64,000 nucleotides of DNA. Source: Klebsormidium nitens (lineage: Eukaryota > Streptophyta > Klebsormidiophyceae > Klebsormidiales > Klebsormidiaceae). A program made the position numbers and the translations under genes. Where the stretch lies: NCBI GenBank assembly GCA_000708835.1, contig DF237096.1, forward strand, positions 104,401 to 168,400, written 5' to 3'. Positions 1 to 13,140 of this stretch are shown here, in pieces. Position 1 is the first letter of the stretch. Each line of letters starts with the position of its first letter. Under the pieces are notes generated by a model, which was not told the DNA's origin, did no database searches, and saw nothing but the letters and a program-made list of their open reading frames with translations.

Positions 1-625
1 GACGTGGCTCGGGGACGGGCGGATTGTTCTTTTCGGGGGGCGGAACATGGTGTTTGAGATGCTGAACGACGTGTGGGTGCTGGACATGAACGCCCCAGGG
101 GGACCGAAGTGGCAGGAGATTTGGTCCCCCGAAAGGTATCCCAGTGATGACGCACCGGTTGCGCGGTCGGGGCACACGGCGACGGCGGTGCTCGGGGGAA
201 AAGTGATCGTAATTGGGGGGGAGGATATGAGCCGAAACCGGAAGGGCGACGTGTGGTTGCTGGATCCCGATGCAGGCTCAGCTCCGGAGAAACCACTCGA
301 GGCGGAATCGGCGCATACGGCAAACGGGGCGGGGGAGACCTTACTGGACGGCCCGCTGACCCTTGGCGGGGCGCCGATAGAAAATGGTAATCTGGACACA
401 GCGGGGGTAGTCCCGGAAGTAGCAACGACACCCCCCCGAAAAGTGTGGCAGCGGTTGGCGGTGGCAGGGCCAAGCCCGAGCCGGCGGTCGTTTCATGCCG
501 CAGTGCGGCTGGCGGGATCGTCAATTCTTCTGTTTGGGGGGATGGTCGACGGGGAGCTTTTGCCGGGGCAGGCTGGGGGGCTAAAGTTTGACGACGAGTT
601 ATGGCTGCTGAACCTGGTCGGGTGA
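1..625 (+). CDS. Kelch-repeat protein, C-terminal part (5' end outside window)
   Basis: The open frame runs in from the left edge (first full codon at position 2) and stops with TGA at 623-625, giving about 207 residues. Kelch blades are visible as hydrophobic beta strands ending in paired glycines (RIVLFGG, KVIVIGG, SILLFGG), each followed by a D-(V/E)-W-(V/L)-L strand such as NDVWVLD, GDVWLLD and DELWLLN. Kelch repeats fold into a beta propeller that usually binds a protein partner. In plants they are often joined to an F-box, but the N-terminal half is missing here, so an F-box cannot be confirmed. A low-complexity linker of about 60 residues separates two of the blades. The call as a kelch protein is firm; the specific role is unknown. 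Confidence 0.85.
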   Translation, partial: TWLGDGRIVLFGGRNMVFEMLNDVWVLDMNAPGGPKWQEIWSPERYPSDDAPVARSGHTATAVLGGKVIVIGGEDMSRNRKGDVWLLDPDAGSAPEKPLEAESAHTANGAGETLLDGPLTLGGAPIENGNLDTAGVVPEVATTPPRKVWQRLAVAGPSPSRRSFHAAVRLAGSSILLFGGMVDGELLPGQAGGLKFDDELWLLNLVG

Positions 626-2587
626 CATGTCACCGGGGCGTTGTTGCCAGTCGCTATTGAGGAAGGAGGGCAGGAGGGTTGCGGAGGGTGAGCGCTTCAC
701 ACATGTCTGATCGGTGCAGCGAAATCAGGAATAAGAAATGAACGATCCTTAGAAACGGAGGGCCTAGGAAGCAGCTTTTGCTGAAGGGCGTTACTTATTA
801 GGGTGCGGCAACCAAAAGTGCTGAAAAACGTCTAGCTGACTCGATTCGTGCACCAGTGTTTGGGTGTGGATTTGGAGTTGCGTGGTTTTTATGTGCATCT
901 CGAATTGCTCCTCCTTCACGGCTGCAATGAGGAACGCGGCCCAAGCTTTTGACGTCTTAGGCTGGTTATGGTGACACGAACATGCTCACTTTGGTCAAAG
1001 ACCAGGTTAAATAGAGGTATGGTACCGCTGATTTTCAATACGAGCTCGCACTGACCTTACCATAGGGCCAAGCGCTAAAAGGCACATATCAATTGTCTAG
1101 TCTATCTCCGAGTAATGTAATGTGCACAAAAGAGATGGAAGTGGTTCCTGAAGATTCAGTTGGAATTGATCCCAGTTATGTCTCTGCGCAATTCACTTAT
1201 CTTTCTTATGTGGTAATTTGTTGGAGTCATCTTAGAAGCTAGCTTCAACGATGTACTTCAAACTGTCATGCATCATGATTGGTCCATTTCACACGGCTCT
1301 GGGTGCCATGCATGTATGTGGCCTAAGTGCAGTACGCCTTGCTGAATGATTTCAAAGTACATAATGGCCTGGCGGCCGGTGCACATGGCTGCAGTATCTA
1401 TTGATCAATAATACATATGCACATGATGATCTTGCGGGTGCATGGTCCGGTCATGACAGTATCGCAAATTGAACCATTGATGCGTCCAGACAATCAAGTC
1501 GCTGTTTCACCCGATATTAACGTCAACATCATGCCATAGCTGCAATCCACATGCATGATGGTATACGTACTAACGCAGACCCGCAGGCTGCACAAGAATT
1601 CTGGACATGTATGACGTATGGCAGGCGAGGCCCCCCCGCCCAAGCAACGCCATAAACGTAATATACACGTGCGCATGCATACGATTGTTTCTCATTCACT
1701 TGAATGTTCGATATCAGGCTTGCTCATGCAGTGCACGACCGTCGAGCTGCAGCTAGCTGCCAGCGGACATGATGGCGCTCAGAAAGCGATATTTTATAGC
1801 TCCCAGACGGCGGCACTCGTGATGCATCATCTTAGCATATGCAAGATTTATATGACCATTGAACGCGTGCATGTAACGGTCGAGTTTGGGCAAAGCTGGG
1901 TACGTGCGGCAGGGCATCCTTGTCAGAATCTACAAAAACGCCGCATAGGTGCATATCAACTTGAATTAGCATCCTATATGATCACTTCAGTCTGCACCGC
2001 GGCCCATATATCTCTGTGTGAAAGCTACGTGCATACATTCCAGCAAGTGCGGATGTCGAGCTTGCAAGTACAGTATGTAGAAGGATTTGTCCCCCGGAAA
2101 GCCGCCATGGAAGATTGTACAGATGTTGTGAGAAGATGGACAGTGCATGGGACAGTGAATCTAGATGTCGGAGCGCATCGTATTGAAGGTATAAAATGCC
2201 AGCTTTTCGCAAGGACAGCACTTGGGTTTTGCAGGATTGCCCCAAGGGGGTGACTCGTGCGTTTCAAGTTATTACACAGCGACATAGGATGCGTTCGCTC
2301 CACAGAAACGTTCCAACGTGGTATCACGTTTGGTTAACGGTGGGTCTGAGTGGCTGTGTCCGGAAGAAATTGCCCGCCTGTTGACATCTTTCGGACAGAG
2401 CACTCATGCTGCTGACAAGGGCCAGATTCGTACAATCATACAGAATCCATGCTGCCCGGTGCAAACCACCGGCTTTTCTCCCTACGAACACAAACGGGGG
2501 ATTCTGCCGCCCTCCCAATGGCTCCCGCTCCAATTTCTTGCGGTCCTAATTCTTTGTTGCACAAAAGTGGATGATATTCGCGCCCCC
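626..2587. other. Intergenic, no convincing gene
   Basis: This AT-richer stretch lies between two convergent genes. It has many TGCATG/CATGCA (RY-type) motifs, for example near 1269, 1308, 1552 and 1673. One 211-codon ATG frame (1618-2253, +) is present but its product resembles no family and has no coding-like composition. I see no RNA gene. Confidence 0.5.
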
Positions 2588-5214
2588 TCAGTGCGCCGCA
2601 ACGATACCGCCGCTCTTCCAGCCGCCGGTCGGGAGGAACTCGCCGGGCAGCTTATGGGCCTTTCCTTCGAACCGGAACTCCCCCGGGCCAAGCGGCCGGT
2701 TGGCGGCGAAAGCGCCCTCGTAGGAGCTGCCGTCGCGCATGATCCAGCTGCCGCGGACGAAGCCCCCATTCTCCCAAGTGCCTTCGAACTGCGGAAAAGA
2801 TGACGCTTACAGGACGAAAGCAGAGGCGGCTGGTTTCAAGCGTCGGTGTTCGATTCCTTGTCTGCTGGTGATTCACCAAATAATATCGCTCGTTGTCTTC
2901 GAACTTAGACGAACTTAGAGACTTCGAACCTGGCATTTGAATGTTAGATCAGGAAGTAGCCTGGCATGGGGACCGCTGAGACGAGTCTATTCCGGTTTGC
3001 CCCTGAAAGAAAGGGCAGCGTGCACGGTGTGTTTAACTGCATGTCCTTTCTGAAAGGATAGTCGGTTCTACTCTTTAAATAGAAGCAGTCGAAGGCTGGT
3101 CACTGTCACTGGACACGACACGATGTAAGATGAACTGGCCCACGTATTCACAACTGATTTTCCATCTTTCAAAAAACGAATCACTTGAAAGACGTTGCTG
3201 ATCCGTCAGAACGCAGAGTTCCTTCGACATCGGTCAAAGCCACAACCTTCTAACGGCCGAGGATATCCCAAGTCGGCGGCGATGCCCTCGAAGCAGTCGT
3301 CTTGTGCGCGCTGATCATAAAGGTCCCTGAAGGATAGCTGGGCCCGAACACATATGGGAATCTTCAGGTCCCTTTCCCAGTTCACGCGAAGTACCATTGC
3401 CTTAGGAGGAGCGCAATGAGAGATCTCCGAAGAGGCTTGCTAGTAGTCTGCTGACATCATGTTGCCTTTCTCATGCCTCGAACCTATGGTAACGTTTCTG
3501 GAAATGTTTCCAGACCCTCCATTCGGCACAGCAGAAAAACTGTGACAGCTATCCTGCACTAGACTACGGAAGCGTGGAGCAACAGAAGCCCCCCCTAACA
3601 GCAAACGAGAAGCGTGCAGTACCCCTACTCCAGTAGCCTAGTAGCGCACCAGAACGTACTCCCGTCAGCAAGACGCAGTTACTCTTCGTGTCCCCGGATT
3701 AATTCCACAATTCCTGAAGCCCTTTCTAACAACATACTAAAGTACTCGCGCTCTCCCACCTGGCTCATGCTCTCCTTGAAGAAGTAGGTGCCCTTCCCGT
3801 GCTTCTGCCCGGCACTCCAGCTCCCCCCGAACGTGTCGCCGTTGGGATATGCATAAGTGCCCTGCCCGTCTCTTTGGTCCTGGGCCCACGAGCCTGCAGA
3901 AAAGATATAAGCAGATGTCCATAAGGGTGGAGCAGTTAGCCACGAACCTACTCGATATCCACCAGAGATAGATGTTGTAAATGAAGTAGGTGGGATGCGG
4001 ATTACGGAAAGGCAAGCTACATGTATTTTCTTACTCTTCACAGCACATCCTCTGAGTCCGAGACACCTCAAACGAAACTTCGGTCACGATGGTTTGAGAT
4101 GATGAAGCTGTAGTTTTGACTCCGCTCAAGGTCGAAGCGAGAAAACGTCATGGGTCGGCGGAGCTTTCATCGACTTCTCGGGCTCCCTTGGAGAGTCGAC
4201 CGCCTATGATATCACCATTGTACTTTTCTCACCATTGTAAATTTTCGAAGAAAGACGGTTTGAAGCCATCAACCCAGCTCACCTTCGTATCTTGCCTTAT
4301 CCGGATACTCCGTCACCCCGAACCCCTGCTTCAGATTGTCAGCATACTCTCCCTCGTAGAATGCGCCGTTTGCAAAGGTATACTTGCCCTTGCCATGCCG
4401 CCGTCCGTTGGCGTAGATGCCTTCGAAAAGGTCACCGTTTGGAAAAGTCGCTTTGCCGGGGCCGTCAGGCACCCCGTCTAGGAGCTCCCCCTCCCAAACC
4501 TGTCAGTCGGTGCGAGTCAGCCTGAGCTCAGTGTGGAATCTGTATTTTCAAACAACGACCTACCTATACTTGCTCTCAGAATCAGCCACTCAGTGGGGGT
4601 CATTGTAGAAGTCTGAACAAGACTCGCAGCCCTGCATACTTGCTTTCAGAAAGGGAAATCTTGAGAGGCAATAAGGGACCACGTTACTCAGCACTGAACA
4701 TGGCAAGAAGGGAAGGGCTTGCTCTCAGAAAATTTGTATCTATCTGAGGACCAGGTTTTACACCTTGCTCAGGAATTGTAGGTTTAGCAGCTCATGAATC
4801 ATTGTGGATACCTGTTGAACCTTTCAAAGAGCCTTCTCTGGTTAATGTCACCTTGGGGTTCAGCGAGTGCTCGCCCACATTTACGAAAAGCCAGAACAAA
4901 CAGCCCCCAGCTTAGCCCGCTTCTCTGCAGCACTTATCTTCTCGAATGTTGCAAAAGAAGGTGGCACTATTGCAACAAATCTGTGCATAATTTGCATCGT
5001 GAGTCAGGAAGCTGCTTCGGGCTTATGCCGCAAAAGGCCGCCCCACTCGATCCTGAGCACAAAGTCCAGGTCTTCAAAACTGGCCCCTTGAGGCACAGGG
5101 GCATGCAGCTTTCTAGCTCAAGGGCAGCTTGGCATATACGATCAAGCGACCAGACTGCAATTCACAGCTCACCACTGAAGCTGCGACTTCTTCCTCCCCA
5201 TCGCTGTCCCCCAT
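2588..5214 (-). CDS. RSPH1: Radial spoke head protein 1 homologue (MORN repeats)
   Basis: Four exons on the minus strand join in frame: 5214-5173, 4499-4283, 3893-3760 and 2788-2588 (594 nt, 197 residues). The first exon encodes an acidic start (MGDSDGEEEVAAS). The others encode about five MORN repeats of the pattern YEGxxxxGxxHGxGxxxxxxG, for example GRRHGKGKYTFANGAFYEGE and YPNGDTFGGSWSAGQKHGKG. The acidic N terminus, repeat order and C-terminal GPGEFRFEGKAHKLPGEF resemble animal and algal RSPH1. That protein sits in the head of the axonemal radial spoke and helps transmit signals to the dynein arms. Human RSPH1 has a longer C-terminal tail, absent here. The 42-base first exon is the least certain part; it joins in phase 0. 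MORN proteins of plant lipid-kinase type are a weaker alternative. Confidence 0.8.
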
Positions 5215-5899
5215 TGCGCCAAAATGTGGATGGCTTGGCGGTCGATCTGCTGGATTGTATCGTGGATGAAAAGCCTTTCCTCTTCTCCTTTGCCAGTTCT
5301 TTTGGCTGCCCGCATCTAAATACTAGTCTGAGTGTTGCATAGTCTCTAGAGCTATGTACAGCATTTTCGGGGCAAGCTGTACCTACTCACCTACGTGAAG
5401 CCTGTCGAAGCGCTAATTAGAATCTAGAGCTCGTTTTGAACGTGCTCTATGAAATCTCATGAGTGGCAGGACCGCTCATGCAATTTTGCCAACGGTTTAT
5501 AAACTTGCTGGAGTGGTCCATGTGCGCGCGCTTTCAAATCTGTGCTTTATAGTCGTCGATCATGGATCATCAGTCAATCTTGACCATTCTCGTTTTGTTT
5601 CAGAGATTGCCAGACAGCTTGCAAGTTTGCATTGCAGCATGCATGTCGCCGCTCGCGAGGGGACGGGAGAACGACGTCGATATTATTAGTGCTTGACAAA
5701 ATGAGACGGAGTCATTTGCATTGTCAAATGCAGATTCGAAGTGAAGTGCTTTTGTTCAAGGCTCCGTTCGCGGGAAGAACGCTTCGTGGGGGTTCAGCTT
5801 GCCTGAATGCAGAGCCGCGCGGGGCTGTGTTCGATGGCAATATGTCTCCTCTAGAGTGTTGAATCTGATTGTACCTATCCAAGAAGCTGCACCGCGGGC
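5215..5899. other. Divergent intergenic region between RSPH1 and the RING gene
   Basis: About 0.7 kb separates the proposed start codons of the leftward RSPH1 gene and the rightward coiled-coil gene, so it should carry both promoters. I could not pick out a convincing TATA box or any further gene. Confidence 0.4.
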
Positions 5900-8800
5900 A
5901 TGGAGAGCGCCTGGGTTAACCAATCGTATGCTCAAGGCATGGCGGACCAATGGTGGTCGCACTATGGAGATGGCGCTCAGACGCCCATCTTCCAAGCTTG
6001 GGAAGCAGCCTATAGCTTTCCTGCTTTTCTTACCACCCTTCCCCCTCCTCCCCCTCCTCCCCCTCACCTAACAGTGCCTCTTCCCCCCTCTCCACCTTCA
6101 GCGGTCCAACCTTCGGCATCCCAACCATTGGAGAATGGAAAAAGCATTCGGCAACTCCGGAGAATGAGACAACGTGCTGCACAAGTCCAGCGAGCGCAGC
6201 TGCAGCAAGCAGCGAGTCAGTCAGGCGTGCCGAAAGGCGTTGGGGTGAAGAGAGCACGAGAGGCATTCCCGGCAGATCGGAAGGTGGGCCCATTTCAAAG
6301 GGCCTTAGAGCGGGGCAGGGAGGAGCAGAGGAGAGGGAAGAAGCAGCGGTTGGAAGCACTGCCTCTGACAAAGAAGGCACTGCCTGAAAAGGGTGCGAGA
6401 AGAGTTGCTCTCAAGGGTGCTAAGGCAACCAGAGTGGCGGGCACACCAACACCTTCAACGTCGTCGCCACATTTGCTTGCGGAAAGCGGCTTTGTGACAG
6501 ACAACAAAGCAGCAAGGGTAGACAACGAACCAGCAAGGGTAGGGGGTGTGGCCACCAAGCCTTGTCTATCCGAAGGGAGGTGTGTGGGGGAGGCGTTGGA
6601 GCTGCAAGCGAAAAAGGTGAAGTGGCGCTCAAGATGGGACCAGAAAGGAGAGGCGGACGCCCCAAGGCGGGAGGATCAGAGTCTGGGCCTTGAAGTGCAA
6701 GACGGGACAGTGTTGTTGGAGAAGCAAACGGGTCAGGCTGGTGGCTCGAAGTCTGCCAACAAGCGGGCGAAAGAAGGGCCGAGTGGAGAAATGGAAGCAT
6801 TGAAGCGGGGAAATCAGAGTCTGCTATCCAAACTGCAGAACGCGGTGGTCGAAAAACAGAAGGCATACATTGCTGAATTGGAGTGGAGGTCCACTCAGGC
6901 ATGGGTGAACCAGGAGCAGAGAGCGGTGATTGACAGGTGCCAGTGGGCGGAGTCAGAAATGCAGGCGATGAAGACGCTGTGCGACAGTCTGAGCGGGGAG
7001 AGGGACCGGTTGCAGCGGCAGGTGCATGCATCTCAAGAGGAGCTTGAAGCTGCAAAGGCGGCTTCCAAAGCAGAACTTGAGGCTGCCAAGGTTGAGTGCG
7101 AAGCTGACCTGGAGGCGGTCAAGGCTGCTTACAAGAGGCAGATTGAAGCGGCGAAAGGCGAAACTGCTGCGGCAAACAAGCTGCTGGCGGTCGCCAAGAA
7201 CGTGAACGCGCTCAGGCTGAAAACGAGCAAAGTGGAGGCGGAAGCGGCGAAGCGTCTGCGAGAGGAGAGCGAAGAAGCGCTCAAGCTGCAGAAGAAGGCG
7301 TGTGCGGAGATGAGCGACGCACTGGCGGCTCTGCAGGAGCGTGACGCTGATGTCAGCGCCCGGCTCGGCGTGATTGGAGCCAAGCTGGGGATTCAGTCAG
7401 CGAGACCGGAGGACATCCAAGTGGCGGTGGTTTCGTCGCAGTCGGCTTTGGGGTCGGCAAAGGAGAGGGAGAAGGAACTAGAGAGGAGACTTTTCTACAG
7501 CGGAAAGGACAGGACGGATCTGCGCCGAGCGGAGGACAGGGCGAAGCAACTAGAACGGAAGAACCTGGAGCAAGAGAAGATGCTGCAGGAAGGCAAGGTG
7601 CTGTTGGAGGAGAGGCAGCGGCAAGTGCAGGATCTGAAAGCAGATCTGAAGGTGGAGAAAGAAAAGGGGAGGCTCCGAGAGGCTGAGTTTCGAAAGGACT
7701 TGAGGGATGCAGATGCAAGGGTCGCCCGTTTGGAGGCCAGTCAGAAGACTTTCGAACTTGACAATGGGGCTCGGAGACAGTCCTCGGAGGCACGAAGAGC
7801 AAAGAAGGAACTAGAGGAGGGGGAGGTGGCACCGGAGTTGCCAGACATACTCCAGGACGAGTCCTCTCAAGAGGAGGGGCGGGAGAGTCAGGGGCGCAGC
7901 GGGTTTGAAGCTTCTGAGTTCTTGGGGGAAGGAGAACGGGTGGCTGCTGCACAGGCAAAAGAAGGCCGAAACGGTTGGTCTAAAGGCGTTGAGGAGTTAG
8001 AAGGAAAGCTTGCAGCCGAGAGACAGCGGGTCACGGAGTTGGAAAAGGACTTGGAGCTATCGCGGCAGCAAAGGGAAAGTCTGGAGGGAGCGTTACGGGT
8101 GGCAGAGGTGGAGCGGTTGGAAGAGTTGAAAGCAAGGGAGGGGGAGTTGTTTGAAGAGGTGCAACAAGAGCGACGGCGGAGGGAGTTTCTTGAGAGAGAG
8201 ATGGAGGCGGCAGAGGCGGATCAGATGGAAGAGTTGGAAGCAAGGGAAAGAGAGTTGCGAGAGGCGGGGTCGAGGCTACAGCAGATGGAACAGCAGGTGC
8301 AGCACCTCAAAGGGCAGCAGGTGAGGATCTCGGTAACGCCGTCAAATTCTGAATATTTTTGAATCTGCTCTTTGGAGTTGGTGATGATAGTCGACTGCAC
8401 GCTTGCGGTTGTCTTTCTTCGAGTTGTCAGGTACATAACGCTTGGGATTTGTTTCTTTCTTGTCAGAATGAGGCATCAGGCGATTCACCGATCTGGGCTT
8501 GCATATGCGAAAAAGGGGTTCTTCGAATGGCTTATGTCGTATGCTGACTGAGATCAATTTCGAACACTCGCTTATACGGGTTGGGTCTGAGAAAATCATC
8601 ATGAAAAGTTCTGAATGCCGGCTTCTATTAGTTGGGTGCGAATTTCCATACGTCGATCAGAAGTGCTTGCATCTTCTCTATTGATGTGCATGTCCGTTGT
8701 GCTCGTTGGTCGCGCTGGCCCAGTTGTTCTCGGTCTTGTTCGGAAATCATCCTAAGACGACTGTTCTTGGTCTTGATCGAAACTTGCTCTTACTCGACGC

Positions 8801-9066
8801 AGGTGGAATTGGAGAAGGCTGCGGATGCAAACCTCTGTCTCTGCTTGGAGAGAGACTCGGACACAGTGGTCGTCCCATGCGGGCACACTATGTGCGCGTT
8901 TTGTTGGGAGAAGCACGAGAAGATGCACAAGCCTGCGGCGACAAAGAAGAAGGGGTGTAGTCCCATTTTGTGTCCTTTATGTAAAGCCGAAGCTTATGCG
9001 GTTCAGCCAGTGTATAAATCGGGCCTCATAGAAGACAGCGCCATACTTGTCAGTTGTTGTACATAA
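5900..9066 (+). CDS. Coiled-coil protein with C-terminal RING finger (putative E3 ligase)
   Basis: Two exons, 5900-8320 and 8803-9066, join in phase 0 at CAG|GTGAGG and GACGCAG|GTGG to give 894 residues. The ATG at 5900 opens a Trp/Tyr-rich start followed by a polyproline run (residues about 50-60). Residues from about 300 to 800 are a long charged coiled coil rich in Glu, Lys, Ala and Leu, with Ala-Ala-Lys heptads in the middle. The second exon carries a RING-like zinc finger: PCGHTMCAFC, then CPLC. RING proteins usually act as ubiquitin E3 ligases, and the coiled coil would drive dimerisation or target binding. The first ligand pair is C-x-C (LCLCLE) rather than the usual C-x2-C, so zinc binding needs testing. 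I know of no exact named orthologue. Confidence 0.75.
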
Positions 9067-10496
9067 AGATAGTCAAGTTGGCGAGTTGCTTCCTTGAAGC
9101 TGTAAAGGACATGAATCTAAACCATCTCGCAAGACGAAGCTTCAACTGCACGCACTGTACCAAACGACGGAAGCTCAAAATATCACCGTTTTGAATTTCA
9201 AAATTAAAGCGATATATGCAACGAATCGGGGTTTTGGTATTGGCAACACACCAATTGAAGGATTTGCTTGAATTTTCTTCAATTAGGCTCAAATCATCGA
9301 TTCGATTATGTTCAACTTCATATCCGTATTGATTGCATCATGATAAGTCGGACTTCCAATATATCCGGACTGAGCTCTTGCTTAAGATCATCATGTGTGC
9401 AAATAGACAATCTCATGTTACAACTAGCTACTAATGAAAAAGCTAGATACGATCGAGGTTTTGTGATCCAGTTGACATGTACCGTATATACCAATTGGGG
9501 CGCCCGTACAGGCTAACTTTGGTTTTGCGTGGGCCTCGCGCTCTTAAGTCGCGAGTTTGACTCGAGCTGGCATGTGCGCTCGATCTGCGAAAATGCTCGC
9601 GCAGGCCATGCGCAGAATACAATTTGACTTTCGATCCGAATATCGAGAGCCTGCTGCCAACTTTGGCGAATATTTGCAGTGTGGACCGTCTGCATGAGTA
9701 GGAAGTTATACGATAAATGCATGCATGATCAAATATTGCAGGCTCGAGACGGTCTTAAATATCTCGGGCTTGAGTCCGACATCTGCCACATGCGAGCAGA
9801 CGTCCCACATGTAGCTCAGTGGCACCCAGCGTGACCGCAATGCAACAGCTCCTCTACTGTCATTCAGAAAACAATTTAGAGCTCGATCGATGAACGCCCG
9901 CTAACGGGCATTAGCCAGGCTGACTCATTCTTGATCAGAATACAGCAGCGTCACTAAGTATCAAGTGACTGTCAATCCACGGTCACCATTGCTGCACGGC
10001 AAACAGTCACCTCGGCGTGAGTCCCCCGCCCGTGGCCCATCGTCATTTTGCATGAGGTTTATCCTGACTTTACTCGGGCCATTTGGCTGCGCTCCAGTCG
10101 TCTCCTTGGGTCGGGCTACTTCAGCATCCAGCATGAGGACCTCCCATCTGCCTGGCCCAACAAGGTTGTAGTACAACGTGCTGCCACCTGTTGCAAGGCA
10201 AACCGAATAGGTCGATCGACTGCTCTATGAGTATGTGCAATTAGAACATTTGAAAGCCTCGACAGAATCCAGTGAAGGGTAATATGTTAAGCTACGTTGC
10301 AAATCGTTGAACAATCCCAATCCTGGCCCTCAATCGCCAACCCCCACGACGAACTTCAGGAAGGCTCTCTCAATTCGAGAACCGCGGCCCAGGATTGTTT
10401 TCATTCTCAAACGACGATCCCATGGTCGTCTCGGTGCTTCAACGGGCGGGCTTGCACGGCTTTCGGACACCAGGCTTCCCGATCCAAAAGTGTGAG
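9067..10496. other. Intergenic, no gene seen
   Basis: This AT-rich stretch lies between the 3' ends of two convergent genes. Short open frames occur on both strands but none looks like a protein family. I see no repeat, RNA gene or mobile element. Confidence 0.5.
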
Positions 10497-12636
10497 TCAC
10501 AGGTCAACGTATACCGAAGCAAGAAGGGACACTCCTCCAAGCTTGTAGCTCTCTTGCAGCTCAACTTGGATCAGAAAGCTACTTTTTCGTTCTTTCAGCT
10601 GCTTCTCTTGAGACGCAGAGAGTCAGCCAGATATGCGTGCTGAAAGCCTGAGGTTGTGTACAAGCGCGGTAAACCATAACGAATCTAAACGAGGAAGAAG
10701 CTGACTCTTACACGATCCGAGGGTACAGGTGAAAGGACACCGTTCAGAGGCTTCTGATTGCCAACGTCGCTCCACGTTGATAAAGCCGGAATGGTTCACG
10801 TTTACTCACAATGAGGGGTGTGATGTTAGCCTGGGGGTCCGCCTTGGTTCATGACGGCGGCAAGGCGAGTAAGGTTTTTAAAACGGTATTTCGACACAAA
10901 CATCGGTTGAAAGACGGAACCGGCAAAACGATTTTGGAAAGTAGGACAAGAGCGGAAAAAACTTGCCGTCGAAACGAATCGCTTTCAGCTGCAGCGTGGC
11001 GGTCCCCCTGGACCCCGAGATGGGAAAGCTGCACGAGGCGGAGTGCCCACTGTGGCCCCGCCCGAGGGATCCCTCGTACCACGGACCGCTCGCAATGTCG
11101 TCACCCAGGATCTGCTGCAGCCGGGCGTCGGCAGCGGCCACCTCCATAGCTTGGCTGCAAGCGAAGAAAGAGGCGTTCCAGAACAACTAAAACATGGGTT
11201 TCTATGGACGCACGGAGCCTTCACGAGACCAAGATTGATCAGCTGGAAACCTTCACACACTTTCATGCACTTTTCAAATTCAAGACGGGTCTGGGGCCCA
11301 GTCACGTCACACATTGTTATGAGGCGAGACCTGATTCTCAAGGGCTTGATAGGATGCACGGCCCTTGAAGACAAAGAGCGAAGAAGAGACGTCGAGATAG
11401 GGCATCAATAATCTGCTTGACTGAACTCTAAGCCTCCGGCAAGTGGGCCGACCAGATAGATGAAGAGAGGAAACTTGTTTCTGAGATCCGCCAATGTCTT
11501 TCAGCACCTTTCAAGAAGCTCATTCTCAATAGATCATTTACTTTGATCAGACATGGCCCAGCTGACCAGTCCCGCACTTGACGCTGTAGTTGTTGACGCA
11601 ACCACAGTTTTTGGATAGTGGCGATACTGCCTCGGAAAAGCGATGCATTTGAGCTTGGCCGCATGAAGTGGGCGTGAGCAAACAATACTCAGGAATTCAA
11701 AGAGCCAGTCAGCCTGCACTCTGTAACTGACCTTAAAAGGGAATTGACATGGAGGAATCGACAATCTGACATCATCGATGTTACAGCGGCAGGTTTACCT
11801 TCTACATTTGTTGAAGGTCAGCAAGTCATCGACAGCGTAAGATGCGGCAATCCCAGTCGCAGCAAAGAGCCCCACAGCCCCCGCTCGCCATGCCCATTGG
11901 TTCTTCTTAGAGGCATCATGTGAGACCTCGGTCTCAGGTCGTCCTGAGGTGGATTCCAATGATGCTGCAGTAGTGGCGCTGGTGCTGAACCTGATCAAAG
12001 GCAGGGCTATGATGGGGTCAGCATCCAGGTTTGGTGTGAGCCCAGGGCCCCTAAAGTTGGTTGGAAAGTTTCCTGAAGCGCGCAACCATCACTTCAATCA
12101 AGCTAAGAAGAGGACAGAACACAAATCTTAAACCTGTTCTTTATGAATGATTGGACGACACCTGAGCATGCTTGGACTTGTTCTTATGAACATGCTCCTC
12201 TCCTACCCCATGAGCATCACTAAGAGATCCAAAAGCAAGAGTATCATCGCTTCGAAGCTTCCACAACTTTGTGTCGGATGCACCACCTTACCATCAAGCA
12301 CTGTTCACATGATTGAGTAGGCAAGTTGGCAGCATTGCTACAGACGAATCATGCACCTGGCATCAAGCATGAGCCCCTGTGGCTGAATTGCAAAGATCAA
12401 TAGCAATCTACGCAATCATCATGACACATCCAACAGGAACTACTATGTGCACGCTCAATCGCAAAGAAGTGTAAGTCAATTGCAGCTCCCATATGCTGTC
12501 CTAACCTGGACAGAGAACTCTGATTTGTGGCACAGAGACCTCTACACAAAGCTGCAGGGTGCCCTGCTTTAGTTGCCACCGTTCCAGAGATCCACTCGGA
12601 TGCTGCCACTACAGATCTTCCGCCAGGGACTTTCAT
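10497..12636 (-). CDS. COA1: Cytochrome c oxidase assembly factor 1-like protein
   Basis: Four exons are proposed: 12636-12506, 12050-11799, 11154-10963 and 10578-10497 (657 nt, 218 residues). Exon 1 encodes an Arg/Ser/Ala-rich mitochondrial presequence (MKVPGGRSVVAASEWISGTV). Exon 2 ends in one transmembrane helix (AGAVGLFAATGIAASYAV). Exon 3 has the Coa1 signature: a helix ending LQQILGDDI, then beta strands with CSFPISGSRGTATLQLKA. In yeast and animals Coa1 is an inner-membrane factor that helps early assembly of complex IV around Cox1. Exons 1-3 join with clean phases. The last exon is tentative: the donor of exon 3 (AA|GTTTTTTCC) is weak and the tail FLIQVELQES was chosen mainly because phase and stop fit. 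The 5' end faces NFS1 across about 0.5 kb. Confidence 0.6.
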
Positions 12637-13140
12637 AGCAGCCACAGAGAGCTCAGACGCTGCTTCATTTCTAACTTGGAAATGTCTGCGGAGATGTACG
12701 ATGAGCACAGCAGCTGGCTGCGTTTCAACCTGACGGCCACGTTGATCACGAACTTAGCACCAGTCGCTTCTGCTTCTTCCTTTGCTGAGCAGCACGTTCA
12801 GGCAGCGCTCTGCTCCTCTGCTGCCTTGTTCAAGTTGTCATGCCCCTCGATGCTTGTTGGGCCACGTTCAGTACTACAGCAGCTGATGTGAATTGGCGCT
12901 TCTGGAAGCAGCCATGCAGACACGTTCAAGAACTTTGACCCAGGCACGGAGTGTTTTCACACTTTAAACAGGTCGCGTGGACGTTTTTGGCCACAATCAG
13001 GGACGTCCAGATCATTGAATTTGTGGCGGGTTTCCTTGAAGTTGAAGACTTTCTCACGACAGAAGCAGAAGCCCAGGTCAAGCCCAGGTGGAGGGCGGTG
13101 CTTCAAAGCCGTTCACAGATACGCCTGAAAGCAGAGCGAG
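12637..13140. promoter_or_regulatory. Shared divergent promoter of COA1 and NFS1 (inferred)
   Basis: Only 504 bases separate the two start codons, which point away from each other. No other gene fits here, so both promoters must lie in or overlap this interval. No TATA box is obvious. Co-regulation of the two mitochondrial genes is inference. Confidence 0.5.

Noticed and set aside
1618-2253. 211-codon ATG frame on the plus strand
   Set aside because: No family resemblance, no coding-like composition, and it lies in ATGCAT-rich intergenic DNA. Chance is the simplest reading.
6420-8243. Minus-strand Pro/Ser/Leu-rich frames
   Set aside because: Antisense to the coiled-coil exon, which has a clear ATG, heptads and a RING exon in phase.
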